From: Phragmites australis
Taxonomy: Eukaryota > Streptophyta > Magnoliopsida > Poales > Poaceae
Length of the DNA: 64,000 nucleotides
Assembly: GCF_958298935.1 (NCBI RefSeq)
Contig: NC_084943.1
Location: 2,180,001-2,244,000 of the forward strand
Direction of reading: 5' to 3'
Shown here one piece after another: positions 25,025 to 37,114 of this stretch. Position numbers and translations under genes: made by a program. Below the pieces are notes generated by a model. It was not told where the DNA came from. It made no database searches and saw only the letters and a program-made list of their open reading frames with translations. How positions within the stretch are numbered: position 1 is the stretch's first letter; each line of letters opens with the position of its first letter.

Positions 25025-26235
25025 ACAAATAATTTTGTCAGACCTAAGCAGCATTTCTAAAAAAAGGAGCTAATGCAAAAAAATGAAAGAAATTTCAAAC
25101 TTCATGATTTCTTACCAAGTACAAACAACTAGTCTTACAATATGTGGATTTTGTGATACACACATGGCATAATAATTTTTGGATTCGTATTTCAAAGTAC
25201 TTCCCTAGATCATTATTTTGTTATAAGAAACAACATGCTACATGAGAAATTAATGGTAAAATGGTGAGTCAAATCGCACCTTAGAGTAATAGTTTGATTG
25301 ATGGGAACCATACACACTATACGTCTACACTGAAGAAGCAAATGAAATGGGACCTTCAATTTCTGAGAGCCAAATAGTTTTTTTTCCTCGATAAAGTGCT
25401 TGGTATGTATTTCATTAAGAGAAGTCAGAGTATTTACAACGATCGATGGACGCGATCTAACATTGGCGATATACCCTTTAGACAATCACTAATTAGGATT
25501 AGATCCGTGAGTTTTACGGATAATGATTCATGAGGGATTAGGACCCTAATGTGCTTTCAACGTAAGAGCTTATTAGTACGGTCTGTATAAGTGGTGGTGT
25601 GAGGTTGTGGGCATGATCAATTCCATCACTTAAAACCCTAGCCGCCACCTCTACCCGATCTCCCCATGAATCCCTAACCGGACGCGCAATGCTAGCACAT
25701 TGGCGCACGATGTTTTACCTTCATACGTGTGAATACAGTAGATACGCTACTGCTTTTGTTGCGGTGATGATCCGTGACAAGAACACGAGGAGAAGACATT
25801 TGGTTCGTGACGGAGCGACTACTTCTTTTACACTGACGCACATAACATTGGATCGGTCTACTCCAATACTTTTTTTCGCTGCACTGCATATCTAGTGGTA
25901 ACGATTTATGATTCTTTACTCATATAATTTCCTATATAAATGCGATATAATTTTTTATTCGCCCTAGTGTAGGTAACCATTCCCAAACGCCTGAAACACT
26001 AGAGGACTAAACACAACTACGAAACAAAACGCAAAAACATGCACAACATACACGACGCAATCACGCAACCAAGCTAATTAAGGTCAAGCTAGCCTACCAC
26101 ACGACACACCGAACCTACAACCTGGAATAGTTTGACACTGCATATATTATTTTTAAGATGTATATACTACTTTCTAAATATTTATTAAAGGGAAGTATGT
26201 ATATCTGAAAGTAAAAAAAAAACTATATGCACGTA
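25025..26235. other. Unassigned intergenic sequence
   Basis: AT-rich sequence with no recognised gene. Short open frames around 25213-25895 overlap on opposite strands and have no known features. Confidence 0.35.
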
Positions 26236-26391
26236 TCAGCGGCGGAGCCAGAGCTGTATGGCAGGGGGGCCGGACAGAGGAGCGGTGGCGCTCAGGGTAC
26301 TGTTTATGTCCCAGCTACTGTTCACGCAAGACAGTGAGCTGAAAGGCAAGAGACCGGAGCCCAGGTTGGCTGAAGCCTGGCTTCGCCCTGG
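26236..26391. mobile_element. Small MITE-like element
   Basis: About 155 bp with imperfect terminal inverted repeats: CAGCGGCGGAGCCAG on the left and CCTGGCTTCGCCCTGG on the right. ACGTA flanks both sides and may be the target duplication. It has no coding capacity. The superfamily is uncertain. Confidence 0.4.
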
Positions 26392-27849
26392 TACGTATGT
26401 ATGCGGAGATCTTCTCCGATAACACAATTGGGGCCTACATGCTTTTTATACCGGTTGCAGTTGTTTTTTCGAGTTATTTTCACGATGCATTACCATTGAC
26501 CAAGCTAGACTAGGTTCAGAAGAACATATATACATGCATCCGCCTAGGCTATCCTTAGGTCTTGAATCGTGCTGCAGTTCATGCATGGTTAGGGATGGTA
26601 ATTTATTCCGATTATTCATTTACTCAAGGATAAATACCTGGATAGCGTAGGATATAAGTAGTATTTGATACCCACAGTATATTCGTAGATGAAAAATACT
26701 ACCCGACGAGTACAGGCATGGGTAAGATATGCCCATACCCGCGAAACCTAATACCCGTATAGCTCACTGACAGGTAGGTCCCAACTCTCCAAACTCTTAT
26801 CTCTTTTCCTCATCTCATCCCTTTCTTAGCCCAGCTGCCACATGCACACACGCCACAGTCCATGCCCCTGCAACACCACGCGCCTCCCGCCGCCTCCCAC
26901 ACCCCCACTACTACAGAATGGGTCAAAAGTAGCGGCTCATCAGTGTCGGTTCAGCCGTAATCGTGACAGAAAGTGTATCAATGTCAGTTCTTAATTTCAC
27001 GCATGCGAACAATGTGTGAGGCGCTAAGAACCGGCACTGATATGTCAATATCGGTTCCAACCACGAACTGGCACTGAAACGGGCACTAATAAGTGTTTGG
27101 ACCCGAAATTTTCATCCATTACAATTTTGGCTCAAGTCTCCATGCTCACGTCCAGCTCCGCTCCTAATTCCTTATCTCTTTCCTTCACCACACACATACC
27201 TCTCACTCTCCCTTATCTTCCTCCCTCCCCGGGCTCGCTCTCTCTTCCTCCCTCCCGGCCTTGGCCGCCATCCCTCCCTACCCGGGCTCCCTCACTCTTC
27301 CTCCCTCCCTCCCCGTGCTCCCGGCCCCGGCCGTCGTCCCTCCCTCCCCAGGCTCGTGCTACTAGATCCAATAGTGGGTGCCTCGTGCTCCTAGATCTCG
27401 TGTTGTGCCAGCAATGGCGACGCGGCCGGCTTCGCGGCAGTGGAAGGCGGGGTCCCCATCGCCGGGGATGGGGGCAAAGGGTTTGCATCAGCAGCCGCCG
27501 CAATCGGGCTCACCGACGTCGACCACCACGACGACCACGTCCTCATCGTGACTCACACCAGAGCTCTCGCTCGATGGGCCAGTGTCCCTGCTGTTCGCAG
27601 GGTTGGACGACAACCCGGTGCCCAAGGAGAATGTCACCGTCACAGTCCGCTTCCGATCGCTCAGGTTCAGCTCGCTTTGGGTTCTGAGTGGTGATTAAAC
27701 TGTTTGGGTGGTTTCACAAAATGTGGACTCATTTGGGGATTTGGTTTCGCTTGTGAAGCCCAGGGGAGATTCGGCAGGGGGAGGAGGTCGTGTGGTATGC
27801 GGACGGGGACACGGTTGTGCGGAGCGAGTAGAACTCCAACGTTGGCTAT

Positions 27850-29799
27850 TGTCGGAGGATGAACTCCTGTCGCAGGGATCCCGAGAGACCCCCTTTTTAG
27901 AGATTCGGCCGGGGGGATGATCCTGAGCGAGCTTGTTTGGGAAATAAGCGGGAAACGGAAATAAATGCGGTGGCTGGTGGGAGATGATCATCCTAGTGCG
28001 AGAAAGATGGGTGCACCGGAGTTTAGACAGGTTCGGGCCGCACGGGGGTGTAACACCCTACTCCTGTGTGAGTGCTATATCTATCCTCGAAGGGAATTCT
28101 TCAAGGATATATCTGATTACAAGAGAGAGCAGCTTACAGAGAGCTTGAGGCTCTCATGTTCTAGCTTGGCTTGAATTGGTTCAAGCGTCTGCGTCCTCTT
28201 TCTTTTTCCACACACACTTTTACGTGTTCTCCATCCTTTCCTTTTATAGGCGCGCCGACCTCGACATATCCTGAATGGGAAAGAGGGGGTGCGAGTGCCA
28301 AGGTGCCACGGAGAAAGGCGTCATCATTCCGTCTTGGCGAAGTGACAGGGGCGGTAGAAAAATGCGGCGCGCATCCGACCACCCGCCACTGTGGAAGCCC
28401 TCGGGCGCCATAAAAGGGGGCCCACCGGGCAGCCTCAGAGGTGCCCGGTGCGCCCACCCTGTCTTGTCTTTCTGCCAGGGCAGGGTGGCAGGCGGAGCGC
28501 TTCGATTCTGGCAACGTTATCCCGAGGCACTCGGATGAAACGGGACGGGACCCGTGCATTTAATGGACCCACGCCCCCCTGCCAGTGCATGGCAGGGTCT
28601 GACACTGGGGCGTGGGCAGCTGAGAATGTCAGGATGTCAGGATGTCAGGCCGCGCGTGCCTATCAAATGCGGCATTGGGCCTTTGACTGGCTGACTCCCC
28701 GACGATGGGACCCTTCGGGTCGTCAGACGGTCTTGCGCGAACCTTCGGGGAACCGAGTCCTCGGGGGCTGCCACGTGCAGCCCCGAGCACTCTCTCCCGA
28801 GCACTTCGGTGGGACCTTCGGGGAACCGAGTCCTCGGGGGCTGCCACGTGCAGCCCCGAGCACTCTCTCCCGAGTACTTGGGTGAGACCTTCGGGGCACC
28901 GAGTCCTCGGGGGCTGCCACGTGCAGCCCCGAGCACTCTCTCCCGAGGACTTGGGTGAGACCTTCGGGGAACCGAGTCCTCGGGGGCTGCCACGTGCAGC
29001 CCCGAGAACTCTCTCCCGAGCACTTCGGTGAGACCTTCGGGGAACCGAGTCCTCGGGGGCTGCCACGTGCAGCCCCGAGCACTCTCTCCCGAGCACTTCG
29101 GTGGGACCTTCGAGGAACCGAGTCCTCGGGGGCTGCCACGTGCAGCCCCGAGCACTCTCTCCCGAGCACTTCGGTGAGACCTTCGGGGAACCGAGTCCTC
29201 GGGGGCTGCCACGTGCAGCCCCGAGCACTCTCTCCCGAGCACTTCGGTGGGACCTTCGGGGAACCGAGTCCTCGGGGGCTGCCACGTGCAGCCCCGAGCA
29301 CTCTCTCCCGAGTACTTGGGTGAGACCTTCAGGGCACCGAGTCCTCGGGGGCTGCCACGTGCAGCCCCGAGCACTCTCTCCCGAGTACTTGGGTGAGACC
29401 TTCGGGGAACCGAGTCCTCGGGGGCTGCCACGTGCAGCCCCGAGCACTTCGGTGAGACCTTCGGGGAACCGAGACCTTCGGGGAACCGATTCCTCGGGGG
29501 CTGCCACGTGCAGCCCCGAGCACTCTCTCCCGAGCACTTCGGTGTTTGGATCATCGGGGGACTACAGTACTCGGGGGTAAGTGAGAAACCTTCCGAGCAC
29601 TTTCTTCCCGGTACTTGGACTCTGCGGATCATCGGGGAACTGGGGTGCTTGGGAGCCTAGAGGCCACGGCCCCGAGCACCTTCCCCCGGAACTTAGTTTC
29701 TTCTTATCCAGCAGGGTGGATCTCGCGGGATGGTGACATGTGGCGGATGGCCGGCCCGGTCTCTGGAACCAGGGACCCCTGGTTCCTAATACACCGACA
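27850..29799. mobile_element. Solo LTR inserted in the captured kinesin exon
   Basis: The 1,950-bp segment begins TGTCGGAGG and ends CACCGACA. An exact 5-bp target duplication GCTAT flanks it (27845-27849 and 29800-29804), and removing it restores the kinesin reading GGC TAT GCT TAC. No internal retroelement sequence remains, so it is a solo LTR from unequal recombination. The large open frames inside come from a tandem repeat, not from genes. Confidence 0.9.
28741..29545. repeat. 73-bp tandem array with a G-box hairpin in each unit
   Basis: Units begin ACCTTCGGGG at 28741, 28814, 28887, 28960, 29033, 29106, 29179, 29252, 29325 and 29398, an exact 73-bp period, then come a 59-bp unit and a short partial one before a last complete unit from 29474. 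Eleven units contain GCTGCCACGTGCAGC: arms CTCGGGG(G)CTG and CAGCCCCGAG around a loop holding CACGTG. Units are nearly identical, so the array has been kept uniform or expanded recently. Since 73 is not a multiple of three, open frames cycle through all three phases. Confidence 0.92.
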
Positions 29800-30618
29800 G
29801 CTATGCTTACAGTATGTGCGTGATTTGGTGTTGCATTTGTAGTTGGATACTTTGGATTGCTTGGTTGTTGTGGCACTGTCAGACTGCTTCGTCATTAGCT
29901 CAAAAGCTTTGCTCTTGGCATATGCAAAATTTGCTGTCTCTTATTCGAGATTATCAGTTTTCTCATAAAGCAGGAGCGATTTGAGTGGGGTTTAAGGAGG
30001 CGTGTAATTCAGCAATGCAAGGAATACACTGATTGTATGGATTTGTATGATGAGATAGTTGATTTGTTCTTGTATTGATTTGGATGATGAGATTGTATGA
30101 ATTGGGATGATGAGATAGTTGATCTGTTCACTGCCTGCGGCGGCGCGTCGAGCGTCGAGTGGCAACCGAGTCAGCTCGTTTATTTTTTGGGCTCCCGGAA
30201 CCTTTTCAGTACCAGTTGGAGCCTCCAACCGACAGTGAAAATAAGTTTTAGTGCCGGTTCCAGACCCGGCACTAATAGTCGTAGACTATCAGTGCTGAGT
30301 AATCGTACCGGTTCAAAAACCGGCACTGATGATATTTTTGAACCGACACTAATGTGTCTTTCTGTAGTGCCCCCCCCCCGCCTACGCCCCCCGTCGCCTC
30401 TCGCATCATGCGCGCTCGCCACCGCCAAAGCCTAGCACCTCCAACTCTTAGCCCGCCGCCAACACCTAGCACCTCATATGAGTGTAAATGACCGGTAGGT
30501 AAATAGGTATACCCACAGACAATGAGTTTAGTGCCCGTTCAGATATACCCATAAAAATTGGTAAGTACGAATATAAATAAGCACTACTCGTACATGCTAT
30601 ACTAGATTATCATCCCTA

Positions 30619-33356
30619 TACATAGCGATCGGTCTCACTCTCACATGTGAATGCACGATGCACCACGACGAGAGCACACAGACATAGTAGTGGACGATAT
30701 AAACTAAACAATACTACAAGTAGCTTATCTGCGACCAGCTAGCTACTTATAGGTCTGCTCCACCATCAATTGAAGAAAGCTTTATGTATCACAGTATCAG
30801 ATGTGCACATGAACTTCCCTTTCAAATTATAGGCAACAACTTGGAGTCTCATATGTCAATTCACAGAAAATCAACACTACTTGAAAAAAATATATAAGTG
30901 ACGGATAATAACCACCATACATGATAGGTCTCACAACCGATATTCCAAACGCGTCATTAATAACCAGTTATAAATAACGGGTGAAGATCCATCACCAATA
31001 AGATTATTGGTGACGGGTCAAAACTTAATCAGTCACTAATGAAGATTATAAGTGAATGGTCTTAGTTATGATCCGTCACTTATGACTGATGAACGAATTT
31101 TCATATTTTTTGGACATGAAAAAAGTAAAAAAAAAATCACCCGAGCCAACCCAACTTAAGGTCATCACCACTCGCCACGTGTCCTTTGCTATTTTTCAAG
31201 CTGTTTTCATAGTGTGCGAAAACATGGGAATCTAACTCGCGACCTACCCTCACGCGCGTAGCTGCCTTACCATCTCACCCTTGTGTGCGTTCTGAAGGGA
31301 ATTGGATATTTTATCCTTTTAATATTTTTGCCGAAAGTCATAAGTGACGGGTCATAACTATGACCCGTTAGTTAAGACTTGTGACCCGTTATTAATATTC
31401 ATTGTATAATAAACACACAAACCATTTGAGCTAGAGTGCCTTCAGTTAAACGTGCATAACTTTTGCATACGGACTTCGACTTTGACGTTTTTTTTTACTT
31501 TACGAACATCTACAGAAAAAATTACATCCATTTTCGACTGACAAAGTTGGTTTCAACGAATTTTTTGAGGCCAAAACGACTTGCAAGATTGAGTTCTTGC
31601 ATCCAGAAGTTTCTGCACTATTTTTAGAACGCTCGTTTCTGTCCATAGTCACCACCCCTTACACCAAATTTGAGCAGACATGTATAATGATTCTTATTCT
31701 AGTGTTGCTGAGGTGAGAAAAACTAAGAGAAAAATAAAAAAATTGTGAATATACTACTATAAATCAAATTGCTTTAGAAAAATAATATTTGTTTTTACCA
31801 TTATACTACACATTTTATGGTCTGTTGTATACAGGAAATATACATTATTTCATCAAACTGATTGACTAATACATCTAATGATTGACTAATTAAGATTCCT
31901 TCATATGTTCTGTTTTATCAAACTGGTCATTAGTGATAGGTAAAAATTTGACCTATCACTAATGACTCTCTAGCATGACTCGTCACTGATGAGTTAGTCA
32001 TTAGTAACGGGTCACAATTTAATCTATTACTTATAACTGATCTAGGATGATCCATCACTGATAACGAGTTAAAAGTGATAGGTCACAATTTGATCTGTCA
32101 CTTATGATTAGATTAGGCAGACCCGTCATTGATGATGAGTAATGGGTGATAGATCATAACTACGACCGATCAATCCGTCACTAATTTTATATCTCTTTTA
32201 TCTATTTTTGAGATAGTGCAAGCACGCAATTACTTTCTGACACAACAAAACAAGAAGAACCGAACAACGTTGAAGCTGCTTGGGCAAGCAAAGAAGACAC
32301 TACTTGGAATGAAATGTTACACAAATTAAGAGTATCCATGTGGAAAAGAAAGGCAGAGAATTTTTTAAAAAATATATATATCCTAATAGTGTTAAATGGA
32401 ATCTGCAAGGCAGGTACAAGAGTGCGGTACTGGTCAGCCTCTTTACAGAAAGTAAAGTTATACTATGCGCACTACTGCGTGTGGAAAATTAAACAAGTGC
32501 ACATTATAAAGAGACAAACGGCAGCAACATGGTTAGAGATAAAGGAAAATTAAAGGGTGAATGCAAATCTAGCGACGATCCTGCGGGAGTTAATTAATTA
32601 GAGAGTCAATTGTACCGGTCGCCCTTTCTCCCTCTTCACTTACGTTGCCATGCTGACGAGTTAGTGTTACGTTGGCATTACGATCAGTGCCCTTTAATTT
32701 CCACGTCACAATCCTTTCTAGCTTAGCAAGAGGAGGTGATATTCCATGTGTGAGAACCGAGGCGTTGCTCAGTTGCCAGCAGGCGCATGCTGTCCAACAT
32801 CCTTCCTTTACAGTGAATAAGGCTGAGAATATGAGAGAGAGAGAGAGCAACCAAAGACAAAGACAAAAATACAAGAACAGGAGATTTACTCTGTCCAGGT
32901 AGCTAGCTTGGTGGCTCCCGCTCAAATCAATTGTCTTTCAACTTGTGGTCGGAGGCTTAAACGTAATTAGGTCAAAACCAAACATGTTGAACTCATTCTA
33001 CACTTAGAGTACTTCGATTTGGTCGATTCTTTGTTGATTGGAGATTCGAATTTGAGGGAGTTTGTGTGAAATTTGGGTTGCATTCGATTTAGAGGTGTGC
33101 AGTCTTGGCACCCAGATGATTAGTTTGAGTGGTACAATGTTCTTGGATTGTTACGAAATTTGGCATGATGTTGAGGACTCATTGAGCTAATATTCTAACA
33201 AGTTTCACACAATTTGGGTCAGTACTTTACATAACAAGAAATGAAAACCGAAGTGGACAGATTCAAGCCATATCTATATATGCCTTAGTTATTAGCTAAT
33301 TTTTTATCTCTTGATAAGACTAGTGGTGGTTGTTGATGGTTCTGCTTGGTTTTGCT
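30619..33356. repeat. Distal WRKY-B upstream segment, copy A
   Basis: After removing the CACTA element at 30875-32218, this segment aligns with 59745-61170. Shared blocks include GAGAGCACAC..., AGGAAGCTTTATGTAT-like sequence, AATCTGCAAGG followed by TACAAGAGTGCRGTACTG, TCAGCCTC-TTACAGAAAGT, GCGTGTGGAAAA, GATCCTGCGGGAGTT and CTTCACTTACGTTG. It is non-coding; the open frames at 32314-32902 are not conserved between copies. It lies 4-6 kb upstream of WRKY-B because of the second CACTA insertion. Confidence 0.75.
30875..32218. mobile_element. Non-autonomous CACTA element, copy 2
   Basis: It starts CACTACTTGAAAAAAA and ends GATAGTG, with CAA as target duplication (30872-30874 and 32219-32221). 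It is 1,344 bp, with the same GTGACGGGT subterminal repeats, interior and tRNA-like module (31226-31283) as 145-1428. No transposase gene. It interrupts the duplicated WRKY-B upstream segment; copy C of that segment lacks it, giving an empty-site comparison. Confidence 0.85.
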
Positions 33357-33359
33357 GTT

Positions 33360-36132
33360 TACTACTACAGAAAGAGTCATTAGTGCTAGCTAAAAAATGA
33401 TATTAATGATGGTTTTTGAACCGATATTGGTTACTCGGTACTGATAGTCCGTGATTTTCAGTGCTAGTTTATGAACAGACACTGATAATGAGTATCAGTG
33501 TCAGTCCATAACACGGAACCAACTATCAGTATCGGTTTGTGGGACAAGCCAACAATGATACGATGACTATCAGTACCGGCTTTTTATCATGAGCGGGTAC
33601 TGATGGCCCCTCCTACATATTCTACAACGCATGCGCCTTTCTAGCCATGCTGGTGCCATGACTTGGATTGGCCCAATTATTCATGCACAGTCCATCGGCC
33701 CTACTATCATATATACAAAACAAAGAAAAATGAGACAAGCATATATATTTCAGTTCATTGCATTGGTAATATGAATTCTCAGTATATTAAAAGATATATC
33801 GTATATACATATGTCATACAACAAAATGAGCATATACAGCTCAAAATAAAAAAAAATCCTAGAAACAATCAGCCATGTATAAAATAGAAATTCTAGCTAC
33901 TGCTATCCATCTAACATATATTTGTCTTCTTGCCTCAGGTGATATCCCACTTTAAGAAAATATTCAATCGGCCCTTTGGACCTGCAATGACAATAGTCAC
34001 TTTGTAAATACTACAAGCTACAAAGATAATTATTACTTGTAGGTATTCAACTACAAAGTGAACAAAATAGATTCGAAGTACTGAAATTTTAATTGTTACT
34101 TGTGAGATCCAGAACACATTCATCCATTATATATGTCTATTATCATGAACTAGAATGAATAACATTATATGTGCTATTGTCATGAACTAGCGAAAACAGA
34201 ATTCAGCTGGAAAGCAGAGTTCCACATTGCGAGGATGCTAGAGTAACAACGGAGATTGGATTATAGGATTAGCCCATACTCGTATGTTAGCTATGAGAGC
34301 AGTATGGTGTTATACTCAAAAAGAGTCTTAAATGCCACGAGTAAGACTCATTTGGCTATTGGCAAAACGAAACATTGCACAAACTCATTGCTTGATCAAA
34401 TTTGGTAACAGATCTATTAATATTTAATTCTCAACTCCAAATTTCAAATGACAAACTGAGATTATAGGTGTGTAATCTACATTCAAGTGGAGCACATTAT
34501 GTGGACCAGGACTAAAGTTTCAGGTTGCACAGTATCAAGGAGGGGATTGCATATCTTCATATAATAGAAAGCATGGAACTCATACCAGTTCACACTTGTA
34601 ATGCTGTAACTAGTTCTGCATAGTTGCATAAGCCTCACTCTGCATAAGAAATGAAGTTGGGTCTGAGTGATTACTACAATTGAGATAAGGTCATAGATAA
34701 ATAAGTAGTTTTCCATGATATCTAGATCCAGTCATGTCAACACAATTGCTCAATTAAATATATGCAACAATAAACTGGGTGTTTGTGGAGTAATCTATAA
34801 GCATGAAAACTAGAGCTATGAGGAAACAAAGATTTATTTGTAGATTTGTTTGCTGCTAAATCTTTAGTCTCTAAATGTTCTATGAACCTATGTGAAAAAA
34901 TTGTTGAACCATGTATGTAATGGAACCAGGTATGTAGAAAAGGTTATAATAATGGTTTCAGTAATTATTCACAATGGTCGTGTACAGAAAATAAACATAA
35001 CATGGAAATGCACATAATTTTCAATATAGTACTTATCCTTTGGCTGAGAGTTGTTTCCAGCTCTATGATTTCTAGAGAAACTTCACTCCATCTCTGAATT
35101 AAGAAAAATAGTACGAATCAAAGGAAGTTAGGGATTGTGGATCTGCATGATTTTATTGCTCCTCTGCAACACCACCATAGAATACCAGAGCCAGTACATC
35201 GATTCGCTCCGCAAGGCCACCGTGATCACTCTATGATTTGTTGAACAAAATCAGAAATTAGGGATAAAAGATAAACCGAAATATGAATGAAATTAACAGA
35301 AATCAATAAGGGATGCAAAGAGCATTTAGCGATTAGGGATAAGCCTGATGGGAGGCTCGCAAATTAGTAACTAACTAAGACCACATATGATGGAGGAGGG
35401 CAGGAGATGATACCTCAGGAAGGCACCGTTGACCGAAGGTGTATGGCTGCGTTGATTGGAGGGGGAGGACGGGGATTTCCTTTGGGTCCAGGTGCCCCCT
35501 CCCCTGTGCTTGCCATTCCCAGATCTGAAGAACACGCCGCTAGGGTTGAGTGTGCCACAGTGAGGGCGGCGCTAACGGAACTTGAAGGCGATGGCTACGC
35601 TAATGGGATGGAGAGACTACAAGCTCCTTCAGATCTGGCCAACACATCCCTCATTCTCACCACTACCCAATCTAGTGGAGCTCAACGCCTGGGTGGAAAG
35701 GGTCGATGAGGGGACGATGGTGGAGAGAGAGCGGATTAAAGGAGCGAGCGGGGATAGGGAAAAACCCTAGGCGCTTCTGTGAGGGAGGAGGTTGCCGCAG
35801 GCCTTGTGTTGGTGGGGGGAGGAAGGTGGAATGACAGGGGAAGTTATCTTGCGAGGAGGTCCCGAGGTGGAGTGTGTGATGGTTTGACAAGTTTTGAATC
35901 GGTATTGATAAAAAGTATCAGTGTCGAATCATAGTTACCAGTCGACACTGAAGTATCAGTGTCAATTTGTGCCAAGAGCTGACACTGATACTGAGTATTA
36001 GTGTCGCTTCAACCCGGCTCAATCATTGATCGAGTGCGGGATGTTACGAACCGGTACAGATACTTTATCAATGCCGGTTCTGACCTAGCCGGCACTGATG
36101 ATCCAACGCGGATGACTAGTTCTGTTGTAGTG
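33360..36132. mobile_element. CACTA element, 2.8 kb, non-autonomous
   Basis: The left end TACTACTACAGAA (first base changed from C) pairs with the right end TTCTGTTGTAGTG, and GTT flanks both sides (33357-33359 and 36133-36135). Subterminal repeats of the AGTGCCGGTTC type place it in the same family as 26906-30369. A GC-richer part at 35400-35880 has short open frames but no recognised domain and could be another captured fragment. It lies between the distal and proximal parts of the WRKY-B upstream region. Confidence 0.8.
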
Positions 36133-36339
36133 GTTGTAATGTAATGTTAGGTTTTTGCTGTATAGTGCCTTGTAAAAATGCTCTCTTCTCAATGGAAAAT
36201 GTGCTCAGGAACGTTCTGAAAAAGCTATCCGTGTGTAAAACCGCTCTGTTGCCCACAGATATGCTAATTAAGGAAGCTAGAAAACTATTCGTGTGTAAAT
36301 TGACAGGGCTCACTGCGGTATGTCATGCAATGCGGCAAG

Positions 36340-36760
36340 GAGCAATACTGGCACGCGTGACAGAATGGGCCGCTTGCTAGTATAATCTAGTACATAATGC
36401 AGCTAGTTAAATATAGTACGGAGCAAGTTGCTATTATTTGATCGATCTCACGTAGCTTTCTCCAAACGTCTATCATGATGTGCTCCTTATTATGTTTTAC
36501 ATTCCAACCTGATCAGACGAGAATGTTAGAATGTTAAAAATCTATTATCGTCACACGTGTTTAATTATAATCTTTACTCCCACTGCTGATTTATATCTGA
36601 TGATTGAGAATATTATTAATCCCAAGGGGCTGCATCGATGGTTGCTGAGATTAATACAAGTAGTTTATGGTTCCTGCTTCATGTCTGCTTCTGAAATCTG
36701 AATACTGAACCGTAATTTGGCTGATTGCTCCGTGATCGGGGTGAGCTTCGATCCGTTACA
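36340..36760. repeat. Proximal WRKY-B upstream segment, copy A (active gene copy)
   Basis: Shared with 50430-50830 and 61925-62190: CGTGACAGAATGGGC, GCAAGTTGCTATTATTTG, GATCG/GATCGCACG, then (copies A and B) CATCGATGGTTGCTG, ACAAGTAGTTTATGG and CTGAACCGTAAT. Copy A keeps a G-box CACGTG at 36554-36559 where copy B has ACGCGTG. It ends about 200 bp before the WRKY-B TATA box, so it is likely promoter sequence. Confidence 0.78.
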
Positions 36761-36957
36761 TCGTAGTCTCCATTTCGTTCCGTGTCTACTCCAATCGTCG
36801 TCAGCACTGACGAAGGGAAGAAAAACCTTTTGTTACGACTGAACTTCTATGTACGTAGTAATTAATATATCTGAAGAAAAAGTGCCAGAGCTTCCAAGCA
36901 TCTTCTTGGGTTAGTGCCCAGCTCGAGCTCCACACGCTCTGGTCCAGGCACACCGCG

Positions 36958-36966
36958 TATATATAG
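36958..36966 (+). promoter_or_regulatory. TATA box of WRKY-B
   Basis: TATATATAG lies about 155 bp before the WRKY-B start codon, predicting a start of transcription near 36990 and an A/C-rich leader of about 125 nt. Confidence 0.65.
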
Positions 36967-37114
36967 CACACGCACCTAGCTTCATCAGTTACCACAAACA
37001 CACAGGCACACACATCCATATCCAACAACCGAAGAAGATACTCCTTACGCCATATATACAGCTAGCGAGGAGCGATCTATAGCTGAAGCAACAGCACAGA
37101 TCGAAACTTTGTTA

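Larger units (their letters stand above)
27414..29812 (+). pseudogene. Captured kinesin-7-type motor fragment
   Basis: Exon 1 (27414-27664) starts ATGGCGACG and encodes a Ser/Thr-rich leader, then KENVTVTVRFRSL, the first strand of a kinesin motor domain. A 94-bp GT/AG intron (27665-27758) follows, then exon 2 with SPGEIRQGEEVVWYADGDT and NSNVGY. Exon 2 is split by the solo LTR after GGCTAT and resumes as GCTTACAG before a GT donor (29813). The sequence resembles the start of plant KIN-7 (CENP-E-like) motors. Stops at 27549-27551 (TGA) and 27829-27831 (TAG), and absence of the P-loop and the rest of the motor, make it non-functional. Preserved intron and splice sites show capture from genomic DNA, not from an mRNA. 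Confidence 0.8.
26906..30369. mobile_element. CACTA element carrying a captured kinesin fragment
   Basis: The left end is CACTACTACAGAA and the right end reads TTCTGTAGTG, with CCC on both sides as a 3-bp target duplication (low-complexity context, so this alone is weak). Subterminal CGGCACTGAT / AGTGTCGGTTC repeats occur in both orientations at each end, matching the family of 33360-36132. The inside holds part of a host kinesin gene rather than transposase, that is, a transduplicated gene fragment, itself interrupted by a solo LTR. Confidence 0.78.
26590..30618. mobile_element. hAT-type non-autonomous element split by a CACTA insertion
   Basis: The ends are TAGGGATGGTAAT (26590) and ATTATCATCCCTA (ending 30618), a 12/13 match to each other and of the TAGGGATG hAT type. 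Flanking 8-mers TGCATGGT and TACATAGC differ only by three transitions, consistent with an aged 8-bp target duplication. Without the CACTA element at 26906-30369 it would be only about 565 bp. It has no transposase sequence. Confidence 0.6.

Noticed and set aside
27097..27687. 196-codon Pro/Ser/Arg-rich frame overlapping the kinesin fragment
   Set aside because: It is out of frame with the recognisable kinesin sequence and is explained by the GC-rich, CTCCCTCC-rich leader.
28629..29632. Very long open frames (up to 331 codons) on both strands giving repetitive proteins
   Set aside because: They lie wholly in the 73-bp tandem array of a solo LTR. Because 73 is not a multiple of three, frames cycle and stay open by composition; the three overlapping versions encode the same string shifted in phase.
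32314..32902. Short open frames in the WRKY-B upstream region as possible genes
   Set aside because: The homologous copy C at 60.2-60.6 kb does not keep them open, so they are not conserved coding sequence.
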